A stretch of DNA of 64,000 bases from Dongia_A sp035695765 (GCA_035695765.1 DASRRI010000059.1:1-64000); one strand, 5' to 3'; numbered from the stretch's first letter, positions 16,875 through 25,638 are shown. Made by a program: numbers and translations. Notes: generated from the letters alone by a model not told the origin.

Positions 16875-17681
16875 TCACTGCTTGGGCGAACGGCGCACAA
16901 AGACCAGACCCAGGACTACCATCAGCAGCATCGAGGCCAGAACCAGGAGCGTCGACACCGCAGCGATGACCGGTGTCAGGTCCATGCGGAGCGAGGTCCA
17001 CATGCGCACCGGCAGGGTCTGGAGCTGCGGACTCGCCATGAAGATGCTGATGACGACTTCGTCCCACGATGCCAGGAATGAGAAGATTGCTGCTGCCATG
17101 ACGCCCGGCGCGATGCAGGGGATGGTCACACGCCGCAAGGTCTGCAGCCGGCCGGCGCCACAGATCGCCGCAGCCTGCTCCAGGGCGAGATCGAAGCTGC
17201 GCAGTGAATTGACGATGCAGATGACGGAAAACGGCACCGCGACGATCAGATGGCCGGCGACGAAGCCGATGAAGGTGCCGTTCAGCCCCATTTTCAGCGA
17301 GAAGCTATAGAGGGCGATCGCCACGATCACCACGGGCGCGATCATCGGCGAGACGAAGAATGCCTTCAGCAGCCGGCGGCCGCGGAATTTGCCGCGCGCC
17401 AAGGCGAAGGCCGCCGCGCCGCCCAGCAGCACCGACAGGATTGTAACGCACAGCGCCAAGCGCAGGCTGAGCCACAAGGATTCCATCCAGCGCGGGTCGC
17501 TCGCCAGCTCCTCATACCACTTGAAGGTCCAAGCGGGCGGCGGGAAAGCGAGCCAGCGCGACGAGCCGAGCGACAGCAACGCGATGAAGACGATCGGCAG
17601 CAGCAGGAACGCCGTCACCAAGAGCGCATGCCCATAGAGCACGTAGCGGAAGAGGCCGAGCTTGGAGCGCGTCAGGATCAT
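16875..17681 (-). CDS. ABC transporter permease, PotC-like
   Basis: A 268-residue inner-membrane permease with six predicted helices and the EAA cytoplasmic loop EQAAAICGAGRLQTLRRVTIPCIAPG that contacts the ATPase (shown in part: AAAICGAGRLQTL). It belongs to the binding-protein-dependent permeases for spermidine/putrescine and related amines. Its ATG overlaps the stop codon of the partner permease as ATGA, indicating translational coupling. Upstream in-frame sequence beyond this ATG belongs to the other reading frame of the preceding gene and is not part of the protein. Confidence 0.9.
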   Translation of the reverse strand: MILTRSKLGLFRYVLYGHALLVTAFLLLPIVFIALLSLGSSRWLAFPPPAWTFKWYEELASDPRWMESLWLSLRLALCVTILSVLLGGAAAFALARGKFRGRRLLKAFFVSPMIAPVVIVAIALYSFSLKMGLNGTFIGFVAGHLIVAVPFSVICIVNSLRSFDLALEQAAAICGAGRLQTLRRVTIPCIAPGVMAAAIFSFLASWDEVVISIFMASPQLQTLPVRMWTSLRMDLTPVIAAVSTLLVLASMLLMVVLGLVFVRRSPKQ

Positions 17682-18559
17682 CGCGCGTCCTCGTCCAGGT
17701 AGCGCATGTGCACGGCATAGAGCACCAAGGTCGCGCAGAGCAGGATGAGCGCGGCCGCGGCGCCCAGGCCCCAATTGAGGAAGGATTGCACGGTCTGTGC
17801 AATCAGCTCCGCCAGCATCATGTTGGCGGTGCCACCGAGCAGGGCCGGCGTGATGTAGTAGCCGAGCGACATCACGAACACCATCAGCCCGGCCGCGCCG
17901 ATTCCCGGCAGGCTGAGCGGCAACAGAACGCTGCGGAACAGCCGAAAGGAGCTGGCGCCGCAGATTGCGCCGGCATGCATCAAGGATGGATCGATCGACG
18001 ACAAGGTCGCGCGCAGCGGCAGGATGACGAATGGCAACATGATGTAGGTCATGCCGATGACGACGCCAGTCAGGTTGTTCACCAGCGCCAGAGGCTGATC
18101 GATCACGCCCAGCGCCATCAGCCCGCGATTGATAATTCCGGTCCTCTGCAGCAGTACCAGCCAGGCATAGGTGCGGGCCAGGAGACTGGTCCACATCGAC
18201 ATCAGCAGGATTGCGAGCAGGAGTTGCTGCCAACGTTGCGGCAGCATGACGATCAGCCAGGCCAGCGGATAGCCGATGATCAGCGATACCAGCGTGACGG
18301 TCGCTGCCACCAGGAAGGTGTTGAACAGCACCCGCGCGTAGGTGCCGGTCGCCAGCAGGTCCGAGAAATTCTGCAGGCCCCAATGCGGGTCGGTGACGCT
18401 GCGCAGCATGAGCGCGCCCACAGGCAGCACAAAGAATACGAACAGGAAGGCGATGGCCGGCCAGGCCGGTCTCGCGCCGCTATCTGTGCGCATGGGCTGT
18501 GCGATCCGACGAAGGCGCGCCGGCCGGCTCGTGGTCAATCCGGCCGACGCGTCCGTCAT
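17678..18559 (-). CDS. ABC transporter permease, PotB-like
   Basis: A 293-residue permease with a first helix AIAFLFVFFVLPVGALM and the EAA loop HAGAICGASSFRLFRSVLLP. It pairs with the PotC-like permease to form the membrane channel. Start ATG 18559 follows the stop codon of the binding-protein gene by one base (TGAGATG). The in-frame extension to 18604 overlaps the preceding gene and is less likely. Its end overlaps the next gene by four bases. Confidence 0.9.
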   Translation of the reverse strand: MTDASAGLTTSRPARLRRIAQPMRTDSGARPAWPAIAFLFVFFVLPVGALMLRSVTDPHWGLQNFSDLLATGTYARVLFNTFLVAATVTLVSLIIGYPLAWLIVMLPQRWQQLLLAILLMSMWTSLLARTYAWLVLLQRTGIINRGLMALGVIDQPLALVNNLTGVVIGMTYIMLPFVILPLRATLSSIDPSLMHAGAICGASSFRLFRSVLLPLSLPGIGAAGLMVFVMSLGYYITPALLGGTANMMLAELIAQTVQSFLNWGLGAAAALILLCATLVLYAVHMRYLDEDAR

Positions 18560-18560
18560 C

Positions 18561-19583
18561 TCACTTTGCCTGCCAATCGTACCAGCGCTTGCCGATCTCA
18601 TCACGGTGCTCGGCCCAGTAGTTGAGGTCGAGGGTGATCTGGGTCTCCGCGTGCTTCGAGGGCAGCAGCGGCACCAGATCCTTGTTCAGCAGCGGTTCGG
18701 ACTTGAGGTTGATCGGCGCGTAGGCGGTGGCGTTGGCGAGGTCGGCCTGTCCCTGCGCTCCGGTAGCAAGAGCGATGAACTTCATCGCCGCTTCCTTATG
18801 CTTGCTGCCCTTAGGCACGACCAGGAAATCCGCTGTAGCAAGATTCTGGTCCCAGAGCGCATCAACCGGGGCGCCATCCTTCTGCAGGGCGTAGATGCGG
18901 CCGTTCCAGAACATGCCGAGCGGTGCCTCTCCGGAGGCGAGCTGCTGCTGAGATTCGGCACCGGTGCCCCACCACAGAATGTCCTTCTTGATGCTGTCGA
19001 GCTTCTTGAAGGCTCGGTCGAGGTCGAGCGGATAGAGCTTGTCCGGCGCGACGCCATCCGCCAGCAGCGCAATCTCCAGCACGCCAGGCGAAGCCCATTT
19101 GTAGAAGGTGCGCTTGCCCGGAACCTTCTTGGTGTCGAACAGGTCCGCCCAGGTGGTTGGCGCCTGATCGCCGACCGCAGTCGGGTTATAGCCGAGCACG
19201 AACGAGAAATAGAAACTGCCGATGCCGTGATCGAACACGAAGCGCGGATCGATATCCTTCTTGCTGATCACGTTGAAGTCGAGCGGCTCGAGCAGGCCCA
19301 TCTTAGCGGCCTGATAGGCGAAGTCCGGCTCCACATCGACGACATCCCACCCGACCGCGCCGCTGTCGACCATGGCCTTGAACTTGCCATAGTCGGTCGG
19401 CCCGTCCTGCAGCACCTTGATCTTGGTCTCCGCTTCAAACTTGTCGGCCCAGGATGCCTTCTGTGCATCCTGCGTGGTGCCGCCCCAGCTGGTGAAGGTG
19501 AAGCTGTCGTCGGCATGTGCCATGGCCGCGCCGCCGATGGCGAGAATCGCGGCGCCGATCAGCCGCTTGATGTTCTGTCCCAT
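18561..19583 (-). CDS. ABC transporter substrate-binding protein, PotD-like
   Basis: A 340-residue periplasmic binding protein. The Sec signal is MGQNIKRLIGAAILAIGGAAMAHA with cleavage after AHA (shown as GAAILAIGGAAMAHA). Mature sequence begins DDSFTFTSWGG, typical of the PotD/family 1 binding proteins. ATG 19583 has an AGGAGGAG site at ideal spacing. It delivers the substrate of the nine-gene operon, probably an amine or amino-acid derivative. It is clearly paralogous to the Tat-exported protein at 6698-7744. Confidence 0.92.
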   Translation of the reverse strand: MGQNIKRLIGAAILAIGGAAMAHADDSFTFTSWGGTTQDAQKASWADKFEAETKIKVLQDGPTDYGKFKAMVDSGAVGWDVVDVEPDFAYQAAKMGLLEPLDFNVISKKDIDPRFVFDHGIGSFYFSFVLGYNPTAVGDQAPTTWADLFDTKKVPGKRTFYKWASPGVLEIALLADGVAPDKLYPLDLDRAFKKLDSIKKDILWWGTGAESQQQLASGEAPLGMFWNGRIYALQKDGAPVDALWDQNLATADFLVVPKGSKHKEAAMKFIALATGAQGQADLANATAYAPINLKSEPLLNKDLVPLLPSKHAETQITLDLNYWAEHRDEIGKRWYDWQAK

Positions 19584-19618
19584 CTGTCTCCTCCTCAGGA
19601 TCTCTTTGTTATGCCCTC

Positions 19619-19951
19619 TCACGCCACCGGACGCGTGCCGCCGAGTGGCGAGAACGGTGCCGGCTTCATGATCTTGTTTTCCATCACTTCGATGTGGCTC
19701 TGGATGGGCGGCAGGATTGCCTGCCAGGCCGGATCGGCAGCGAGCGCGTCGCGGCGTCGCTCGCGATCAGCCAGATCCTGATAGGCCCAGATGTGGACGA
19801 TCTCGTTGAGCGGCCCGATCTTGGAGAAGAAATAGCCGACCAGATTGCCGAGATGGCTCTTCTGGATCGCGATCCCCTCCTCCTGGATCAGGCGCAGATA
19901 GGCGGGGACAGCGCCGGTCTTCAGCCGGTAGGTGCGGATCTCGTAGATCAT
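19619..19951 (-). CDS. NIPSNAP family protein
   Basis: A 110-residue ferredoxin-like alpha-beta barrel protein. It opens with MIYEIRTYRLKTGAVPAYL, a clear NIPSNAP/EthD-like N-terminus, and has the conserved NEIVHIWAYQDLADRERRR. Such small dimeric proteins accompany oxygenases and aldehyde dehydrogenases in catabolic operons; some act as co-factorless oxygenases or product-handling proteins. The start overlaps the aldehyde dehydrogenase stop by one base (TGATG), so translation is coupled. Confidence 0.85.
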   Translation of the reverse strand: MIYEIRTYRLKTGAVPAYLRLIQEEGIAIQKSHLGNLVGYFFSKIGPLNEIVHIWAYQDLADRERRRDALAADPAWQAILPPIQSHIEVMENKIMKPAPFSPLGGTRPVA

Positions 19952-21426
19952 CAGCGCATCACGAACGGATCGGCGATCGGGTCGTCGGAAGTGCGGATCC
20001 ACACCGCCTTGCTGCGCGTGTAATCGCGGATCGAGGCCGCGCCGCCTTCGCGGCCCAGCCCAGAGAGTCCGAAGCCGCCGAACGGCGCGATCGGCGAAAT
20101 GGCGCGATAGGTGTTGACCCAGACGATGCCGGCCCGGATGCGGCGGATCAGGCGATGCGCGCGCGTCAGATCGCGCGTGAAGACGCCTGAGGCAAGGCCA
20201 TAGCGCGTGTCATTGGCGAGGGCGATTGCCTCCTCTTCGCCATCGAACGAGATGACGCTGAGGACCGGGCCAAACAGCTCCTCGGCCACGCAGGGGACCT
20301 GGTTGTCGGCGCAGGCGAGGATGGTGGGCTCGAAATAGAAGCCCTGCTTGCGATCAGGGGGAACGCGGCCACCCGTCACGAGCCGCGCGCCGGCGGCGAC
20401 GCTCTGGCCGATCAGGGATTCGATATGCGCGCGCTGGCGCGCGGTCGCCAGCGGTCCCATCTCGGTCGCGGAATCCTGCGGATCGCCGATGCGGATGACG
20501 CGGGCTTTTGCAGTCAGGATGTCGATCAGCTTGTCATGGATCGGGCGCTCGACATAGAGGCGCGAGCCGGCGACGCAGCTTTGACCCGTCGCGGCGAAGA
20601 TTCCTGCCACAATGGCGTTGGCAGCGCTGTCGATATCGGCATCGCCGAACACGACCACAGGCGACTTCCCGCCAAGCTCCAGCGAGGTGAAAGCGAGGTT
20701 CTCTGCCGTGTTGTGCACGATCTGGCGCGCGGTCGAGGGGCCTCCGGTGAACGCGACGCGAGCGATGAGCGGATGCGAGGTCAGCGCCTTGCCGCAGGTC
20801 TGGCCGAAGCCGGTAATGATGTTGACCACACCCTTGGGAAAGCCGGCCTTCTCCACCAGGCGCGCGAATTCCAGCAGCGGCGCAGGGCCGTCTTCCGATG
20901 CTTTCAGCACGATCGTGCAACCGGTCGCCAACGCGGGCGCCAGCTTCACGGCGGAGAGGAAGAGCTGCGAATTCCAAGGCACGATGGCGGCGACGACGCC
21001 GATCGGCTCGCTGCGCAGGTAGACTTCCATGTCCGGCTTGTCGATCGGCAGATGCGCGCCTTCAACCTTGTCGGCGAGGCCGCCGAAGTATCGATAGAAC
21101 TCGGCGACATAGCCGATCTGAGCACGGGTCTCGCGGATGATCTTGCCGGTGTCGCGGGTCTCGAGCTCGGCCAGCTTGCCGGCATGCTCGGCGATGAGGT
21201 CGCCCAGCCGATAGAGCAGCTTGCCGCGCTGGGTGGCGGTCAGGTTCGCCCAGACCGGATCGCTCAACGCGCGATGAGCGGCACGGACAGCGCGATCTGT
21301 ATCGGCTTCGCTGGCGGCGGGCATGAGCGCCCAGGGCTTGCCGGTCGAGGGATCGATGCTCTCGAACGTCTCGGCGGTCTCGACGAATTCGCCGTTGATG
21401 AAGCAGGAAAAGCGCGTGAGCGACAT
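19951..21426 (-). CDS. NAD(P)-dependent aldehyde dehydrogenase
   Basis: A 491-residue class 1/2-type aldehyde dehydrogenase. The catalytic glutamate is in SLELGGKSPVVVF, the nucleophilic cysteine in GQSCVAGSRLYVERP, and the cofactor segments are IVPWNSQLFLSAVKLAPAL and FTGGPSTARQI. The C-terminal EELFGPVLSVI and FGGFGLSGLGREGG are intact. In this operon it would oxidise the aldehyde released by the flavin monooxygenase. It follows the LLM gene by 14 bases and overlaps the NIPSNAP gene. Confidence 0.92.
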   Translation of the reverse strand: MSLTRFSCFINGEFVETAETFESIDPSTGKPWALMPAASEADTDRAVRAAHRALSDPVWANLTATQRGKLLYRLGDLIAEHAGKLAELETRDTGKIIRETRAQIGYVAEFYRYFGGLADKVEGAHLPIDKPDMEVYLRSEPIGVVAAIVPWNSQLFLSAVKLAPALATGCTIVLKASEDGPAPLLEFARLVEKAGFPKGVVNIITGFGQTCGKALTSHPLIARVAFTGGPSTARQIVHNTAENLAFTSLELGGKSPVVVFGDADIDSAANAIVAGIFAATGQSCVAGSRLYVERPIHDKLIDILTAKARVIRIGDPQDSATEMGPLATARQRAHIESLIGQSVAAGARLVTGGRVPPDRKQGFYFEPTILACADNQVPCVAEELFGPVLSVISFDGEEEAIALANDTRYGLASGVFTRDLTRAHRLIRRIRAGIVWVNTYRAISPIAPFGGFGLSGLGREGGAASIRDYTRSKAVWIRTSDDPIADPFVMR

Positions 21427-21440
21427 GGCGACCTCGCTCC

Positions 21441-22478
21441 CTAGGTGAAAGCCGGCATCACGTGCCGGATGAAGAGATCCAGCGACTTCTTCTTGCGCTC
21501 GTGACTGATGCCGCTGTCGATCCAGATGGAATATTGGTCGTAGCCCAATTTCTCGTAACCCTTAAGACGCGCGATGACTTCATCGGGCTCGCCGATCACC
21601 AAAGTGCGCCGCACCGCATCGGGCGAATAGTTCGGCATGGCTGCCATCTCCTCCTCGCTCAAGGGTTCGATGAAGCCCTGGCGGATCGGGCGCTTGTTCT
21701 GGAACCAGGCGCCGAATGCGCAATAGAAGACGCTGAGATCCTTTGCGAGGCGATCGGTTTCGCTGGGCGAATCCGATACGAAGGTGTGCTGCAGCAGCAT
21801 GATCTGCGGCCGTGGACGCTCCGGATGTGCGGCGCAAGCGGCGTTGAAGCGCGCCATCAGGCTCGCCACCTCTTCATCGCCCGAGGCGAGCGGCGTCACC
21901 TGCACATTGCAGCCGTTGCCGACCGCAAATTCGTGGGAGTTTGGATCGCGCGCCGCAACCCAGATGGGTGGGCCGGGCTGCTGCACCGGCTTGGGCGAGG
22001 TCGTGGTCGCCGGGAAGGACCAGAATTCGCCGTTATGCGCGTAGTCGCCGCGCCAGAGCTGCTGGATCGCCGGGATCATCTCGCGCAGCCGCTTGCCGGC
22101 ACCCATGGCGTCGAGCCCGGGGAGCAGGCGTTCATACTCGAAGGAATAGGCGCCGCGCGCGATGCCGAGATCGAGCCGCCCGCCGACCGTGAGGTCGGTC
22201 AGCGCTGCCTCGCCCGCGAGTTTGATCGGATGCCAGAACGGCGCGATGATGGTGCCGGTGCCGAGGCGGATCTTGCGAGTCCTGGCACCAAGCCAAGCCA
22301 GATGGATGAAGGGATTGGGCGCGATGGTGAATTCCATCGCGTGATGCTCGCCGATCCAGGCGGTCTCGAAGCGCGCCTCTTCCGCCATCGCCACGAGCTC
22401 GGCCAGCTCGGCGAACAGCTCGGCATGAGGCTTGGCCGGGTCCGAGCGTTCCATGTGTACGAACAGCGAAAAGCGCAT
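21441..22478 (-). CDS. LLM-class flavin-dependent monooxygenase
   Basis: A 345-residue bacterial-luciferase-like TIM barrel. Family marks are the EARFETAWIGEHH block, IRLGTGTIIAPFWHP, LTVGGRLDLGIARGAY and PVQQPGPPIWVAARDP. It would use reduced FMN delivered by a reductase to insert oxygen into a C-N, C-S or C-C bond. The gene directly upstream encodes a protein with a flavin-reductase domain, which fits a two-component monooxygenase. AGGGAGA precedes ATG 22478; the gap to the upstream gene is 15 bases. Confidence 0.88.
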   Translation of the reverse strand: MRFSLFVHMERSDPAKPHAELFAELAELVAMAEEARFETAWIGEHHAMEFTIAPNPFIHLAWLGARTRKIRLGTGTIIAPFWHPIKLAGEAALTDLTVGGRLDLGIARGAYSFEYERLLPGLDAMGAGKRLREMIPAIQQLWRGDYAHNGEFWSFPATTTSPKPVQQPGPPIWVAARDPNSHEFAVGNGCNVQVTPLASGDEEVASLMARFNAACAAHPERPRPQIMLLQHTFVSDSPSETDRLAKDLSVFYCAFGAWFQNKRPIRQGFIEPLSEEEMAAMPNYSPDAVRRTLVIGEPDEVIARLKGYEKLGYDQYSIWIDSGISHERKKKSLDLFIRHVMPAFT

Positions 22479-22493
22479 CGTCGGTCTCCCTGC

Positions 22494-24251
22494 CTATTCC
22501 GCCTGCTTGGCCAATGCCTGCACTGTCCCGCGCTCCGCATCGCCGATATAGATGCCGAACGCGTCCTCGCTGCGTTCGCGCACATAGCGCTGCAGCATGG
22601 AGCGGATCGCATCATCGCGCAGCCTGTCCCAAGGTATGTCCGCAAGCGGTATCAGGCGCAGCCCCTGCCCCGCTGGCGGCGGTTCCTTGAGCAGGCCGCG
22701 GTAATAGACGCTGACTGCGCCCGCGCCATTGCGCGGATCCTCGAACACGGCGAACAGGAAGCCGAGCTGCGCGGGGATGCCGAGCCGCCGGAAGATGCCT
22801 TTGAGGCTTGCCGGATCGCTGTCGGGTTCCAGGCTGATCCCTTCCGGAAGGCTGACCCGGTCGTCTGGTCCCGTGATGAACAGGATGCCGTCCTCATTCT
22901 CCAGGATGGCGCCGACGCGGGTGCGCGATCCCGCCGCGGACAAGGCAGCCTGGGAGAGGCCGAACGTGACATAGGCGCCACGGCAATAGCCGAGCGGATT
23001 GTTGGCGCTGTCGCCGAAATCCAGCACGCGGCCGATGAGAATTGCATGATCGCCGGCATCGACGACGCTGTGGGTGCGGCAATCAAACCAGGCGGCCGAT
23101 CCTTCTATGATCGGATTGCCAGCGGCGGAGCGGCGCCACGCGGCGCGTTCGAACTTGTCCACGGCCTTGGAAGCGAAGAGCCCTGAGACCTCGCGCTGAT
23201 CCATCGCCAGCACGCTGATCGAGAAGCGCCCCGATTCAGTGAATGTGCCGTAGCCCGATGCCGACCTCGCGATGCAGACCAGAACCAAGGGCGGATCAAG
23301 CGAAACCGAGGTGAAGGAATTGGCGGTGAAGCCGCGCGGCGTGCCATCGCCCTGCATGGTCGCGACCACCGTCACGCCGGTGGCGAAGGCGCCGAGGGCG
23401 CGGCGGAGGGATTTGGGATCGATGCTCGAACGCGCGTTCGCTGCGAGGAAGCCCAACAGCCGCGCGCTGATTTCATCGGGTGCAGTCAAAGCCATCATGT
23501 GGCGTTCGCCTGGCACGATCTCGCAGCGCCCATCGGGCGCCGCCTCGGCCATGGCCAGCGACATGGCGGGCGTCGAGTTGGGATCGCCTTCGCCGGTCAT
23601 GAACAGGGCCGGCACGCGGAGCGTTTGCAACCGGCTGCGATGCGCGTCGTCAGTGCTGGCGAACAAGCCATAGGTGCGCGCATAGCCAACGGGATCGACC
23701 GATTGCAGGAAATGCCGCGTCTTGGCAGCTGCCGCAGCCAACCGATCCGAGATCGGATCACCGAACCACCGCGTGATCGTGGCCTCTATCGCGTTAGCGG
23801 GATTGCCCGCTTCGAGCGAAGCGGCGCGCTTCTGTACCGCCGCACGTTGTTCCGCGGTTCTGCAGTAAACGGCATTGAGTGCGGTCACACTTGACGCGCG
23901 CTCGGGATGCGACAGCGCGAACTCCAGCACCACCAGCGCGCCCATCGAATGGCCGACGATATGCGCTTGCGCAATGCCGAGCCCGTTCATGACGGACAAG
24001 AGCTGATCGGCATAGTCGGACAGGCGCGGATCGGCTGGTGGCAAAGTGGTACCGCCATGGCCCAACATGTCGTAGGCGACGACGTTGTAGCCGCGCGATA
24101 GGGTTTCAACCTGCGGCGCCCAGATATCGGCAGCCATGCCGACGCCATGGACCAGGATGACGGCCTCGCCTTTTCCCGCGCGGATGCCCGACGTCGCGCC
24201 GGCTATCTCGCCGCGCAAGGTATGTGCGATGCGGAATGTCTCAGACGGCAT
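22494..24251 (-). CDS. Three-part fusion: alpha/beta hydrolase, flavin reductase, Nudix-like domain
   Basis: About 585 residues. Part 1 (1-275) is an alpha/beta hydrolase with nucleophile elbow VGHSMGAL (S about 102), acid D in GEGDPN (about 223) and H in GERHMMAL (about 251). Part 2 (about 278-435) is a flavin-reductase-like FMN-binding domain (ALGAFATGVTVVAT, FTANSFTSVSLDPPLVLVCI, GDHAILIGRV). Part 3 (about 445-585) looks Nudix-like (VGAILENEDGILFI, SVYYRGLL), but the Nudix box is not conserved. The reductase would feed the LLM monooxygenase encoded next, and the hydrolase would act on its product. The start overlaps the AA_synth gene by 11 bases; TTG 24260 is an alternative. Confidence 0.82.
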   Translation of the reverse strand: MPSETFRIAHTLRGEIAGATSGIRAGKGEAVILVHGVGMAADIWAPQVETLSRGYNVVAYDMLGHGGTTLPPADPRLSDYADQLLSVMNGLGIAQAHIVGHSMGALVVLEFALSHPERASSVTALNAVYCRTAEQRAAVQKRAASLEAGNPANAIEATITRWFGDPISDRLAAAAAKTRHFLQSVDPVGYARTYGLFASTDDAHRSRLQTLRVPALFMTGEGDPNSTPAMSLAMAEAAPDGRCEIVPGERHMMALTAPDEISARLLGFLAANARSSIDPKSLRRALGAFATGVTVVATMQGDGTPRGFTANSFTSVSLDPPLVLVCIARSASGYGTFTESGRFSISVLAMDQREVSGLFASKAVDKFERAAWRRSAAGNPIIEGSAAWFDCRTHSVVDAGDHAILIGRVLDFGDSANNPLGYCRGAYVTFGLSQAALSAAGSRTRVGAILENEDGILFITGPDDRVSLPEGISLEPDSDPASLKGIFRRLGIPAQLGFLFAVFEDPRNGAGAVSVYYRGLLKEPPPAGQGLRLIPLADIPWDRLRDDAIRSMLQRYVRERSEDAFGIYIGDAERGTVQALAKQAE

Positions 24252-24828
24252 TGCCGCCAAGCTCCTTCAGATCCTGGTAGCGGTCGCCGATGCGGTGATG
24301 CGGCCGGCCGCCGATCGAGGCTCCGAGCGCGACCACGATCTCGTCCGGCCCGGGCGCATCGAGGATCGAAAACTGGACCGTCAGATAATGCGAGCGCATT
24401 CCTTCATCCAGTTTGTGCATAAGCGGAATGACGATCGGGCAATCGGGCCCACCGCGTGTATTGGTGAAGCTGAGATAGCTCTTCGCGCCAACCGCCTTGC
24501 GATAATGGTTGCCGAAGCGGAGCGTGTGGATCAGGGCCGAGGCGTGCTCGATCTCACCCGCTGTTCCGACCACAGCGGCCTTGCCATAGCCCTCGACGGC
24601 GTCGCCGGAACCCGCCAATTGGAGAATGCGGGCGGTCAGGACTTCGCCCAGGACCGGCGCGATGGCGTGAATTTCAGGCTTAAGGTCTTCGACAAAGCCG
24701 CGCCCCGCCCAGGGATTCGGAATGACGGCCGCGACGCCGAACAGCTGTAGCGGCTTGGCCGCCACCCGGCCGCCTTCGATCCGGATATCTTCGGAAAAAA
24801 TGACGAGTTTCCGGATGCTGGCGCTCAT
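24241..24828 (-). CDS. AA_synth (amino acid synthesis/DUF1185) family protein
   Basis: A 195-residue protein of the family named 'amino acid synthesis' (PF06684), known from structural-genomics work but without an assigned reaction. Visible blocks are VAAVIPNPWAGRGFVEDL, GKAAVVGTAGEIEHASALIH, and the C-terminal ALGASIGGRPHHRIGDRYQD. Homologues often occur beside LLM monooxygenases and GntR regulators. It is the first gene of the nine-gene operon, starting 35 bases downstream of the promoter/operator. Confidence 0.8.
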   Translation of the reverse strand: MSASIRKLVIFSEDIRIEGGRVAAKPLQLFGVAAVIPNPWAGRGFVEDLKPEIHAIAPVLGEVLTARILQLAGSGDAVEGYGKAAVVGTAGEIEHASALIHTLRFGNHYRKAVGAKSYLSFTNTRGGPDCPIVIPLMHKLDEGMRSHYLTVQFSILDAPGPDEIVVALGASIGGRPHHRIGDRYQDLKELGGNAV

Positions 24829-24863
24829 TCCGGCCTCCTAGCCGCTTCGATTGACCTTGTGGT

Positions 24864-24893
24864 ATTATGGTATACCATATGATAGGATGTCAA
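24864..24893 (-). promoter_or_regulatory. Promoter of the nine-gene operon with GntR-type operator
   Basis: On the minus strand, TTGACA (24893-24888) and CATAAT (24869-24864) are 18 bases apart. The spacer and -10 region contain a perfect 14-base palindrome TATGGTATACCATA (24866-24879). Its core TGGTATACCA matches the form of operators bound by FCD-type GntR repressors. The regulator gene starts 79 bases away in the opposite direction, so repression and autoregulation are inferred. Confidence 0.75.
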
Positions 24894-24957
24894 GAACTGC
24901 TTGCGCGAATTGGAGTCGATGCTTCACTTCTGGGCGGGCGGCGGACAAGGAACGGGC

Positions 24958-25638
24958 ATGAGCCAGGACGAGCTACGGATCGTTCGCAACACCAAGACCT
25001 TGCGGGAATTGACGCTCGAGAAGATGCGTGACGCCATTCTCGATTTCCGCCTGCGTCCCGGCGAGCGGCTGGTCGAGCGCACCTTGTGCGAGCGCCTGGG
25101 TGTCAGCCGCACGGTGGTGCGCGAAGTGCTGCGCCACCTGGAAACCGAAGGACTGGTCGAATCCATCCCCCATCAGGGTCCGGCGGTCGCCCGGCCCGAC
25201 CCGACCAAGGCGGCGCAGATCTATGAGATCCGAGCCCTGCTGGAAGCGGAGGCCGCGCGCGCCTGCGCACAGCGCGCCACGCCAGCCGATGTGAAGCGCC
25301 TGGGCGCAGCCATCGATCGGATCGAGCAGGCTTTTGCACTGCACAGCGCGCACGATGTGCTCAAGATGACGACCGAGTTCTACGAGATCCTGTTCGCCTG
25401 CGCGGGCAAGTCAGTGGCGTGGGATGTGGTGCAATCACTGAACGCACGGATCAACCATCTGCGCGCCATGACGATCTCGACGCCCGGGCGCGACAAGATC
25501 GCGATCCAGGAAATGCGCCGCATCCTCGACGCCATTGCGCGGCGCGACGCTGCCGCTGCCAATCAAGCGAGCCTCGATCACGTCCACAGCGTCGCCAGCC
25601 TCGCGCGCCAGGCGCTGACTGCGGAAGAGGTGGCGTAG
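24958..25638 (+). CDS. GntR-family (FCD) transcriptional regulator
   Basis: A 226-residue regulator. The N-terminal winged helix reads RELTLEKMRDAILDFRLRPG, then RLGVSRTVVREVLRHLETEGLV (shown as SRTVVREVLRHLETEGL), followed by the all-helical FCD ligand domain with metal-site histidine/aspartate positions (EFYEILFACAG and a late DHVHSVA). ATG 24958 has AAGGAA 7-8 bases upstream. It is divergent from the nine-gene operon, with a palindromic site in the shared region, so it probably senses the operon's substrate. Confidence 0.88.
   Translation: MSQDELRIVRNTKTLRELTLEKMRDAILDFRLRPGERLVERTLCERLGVSRTVVREVLRHLETEGLVESIPHQGPAVARPDPTKAAQIYEIRALLEAEAARACAQRATPADVKRLGAAIDRIEQAFALHSAHDVLKMTTEFYEILFACAGKSVAWDVVQSLNARINHLRAMTISTPGRDKIAIQEMRRILDAIARRDAAAANQASLDHVHSVASLARQALTAEEVA

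Noticed and set aside
17682..18383. N-terminal extension joining the second permease to upstream sequence
   Set aside because: It is an out-of-frame reading of the PotB-like gene; the real PotC-like protein starts at ATG 17681 with an ATGA overlap.
24241..24828. AA_synth protein as a cyanuric acid/barbiturase-type ring hydrolase
   Set aside because: The paired Ser-Lys triplication of that family is not present; only the operon context suggested a heterocycle substrate.
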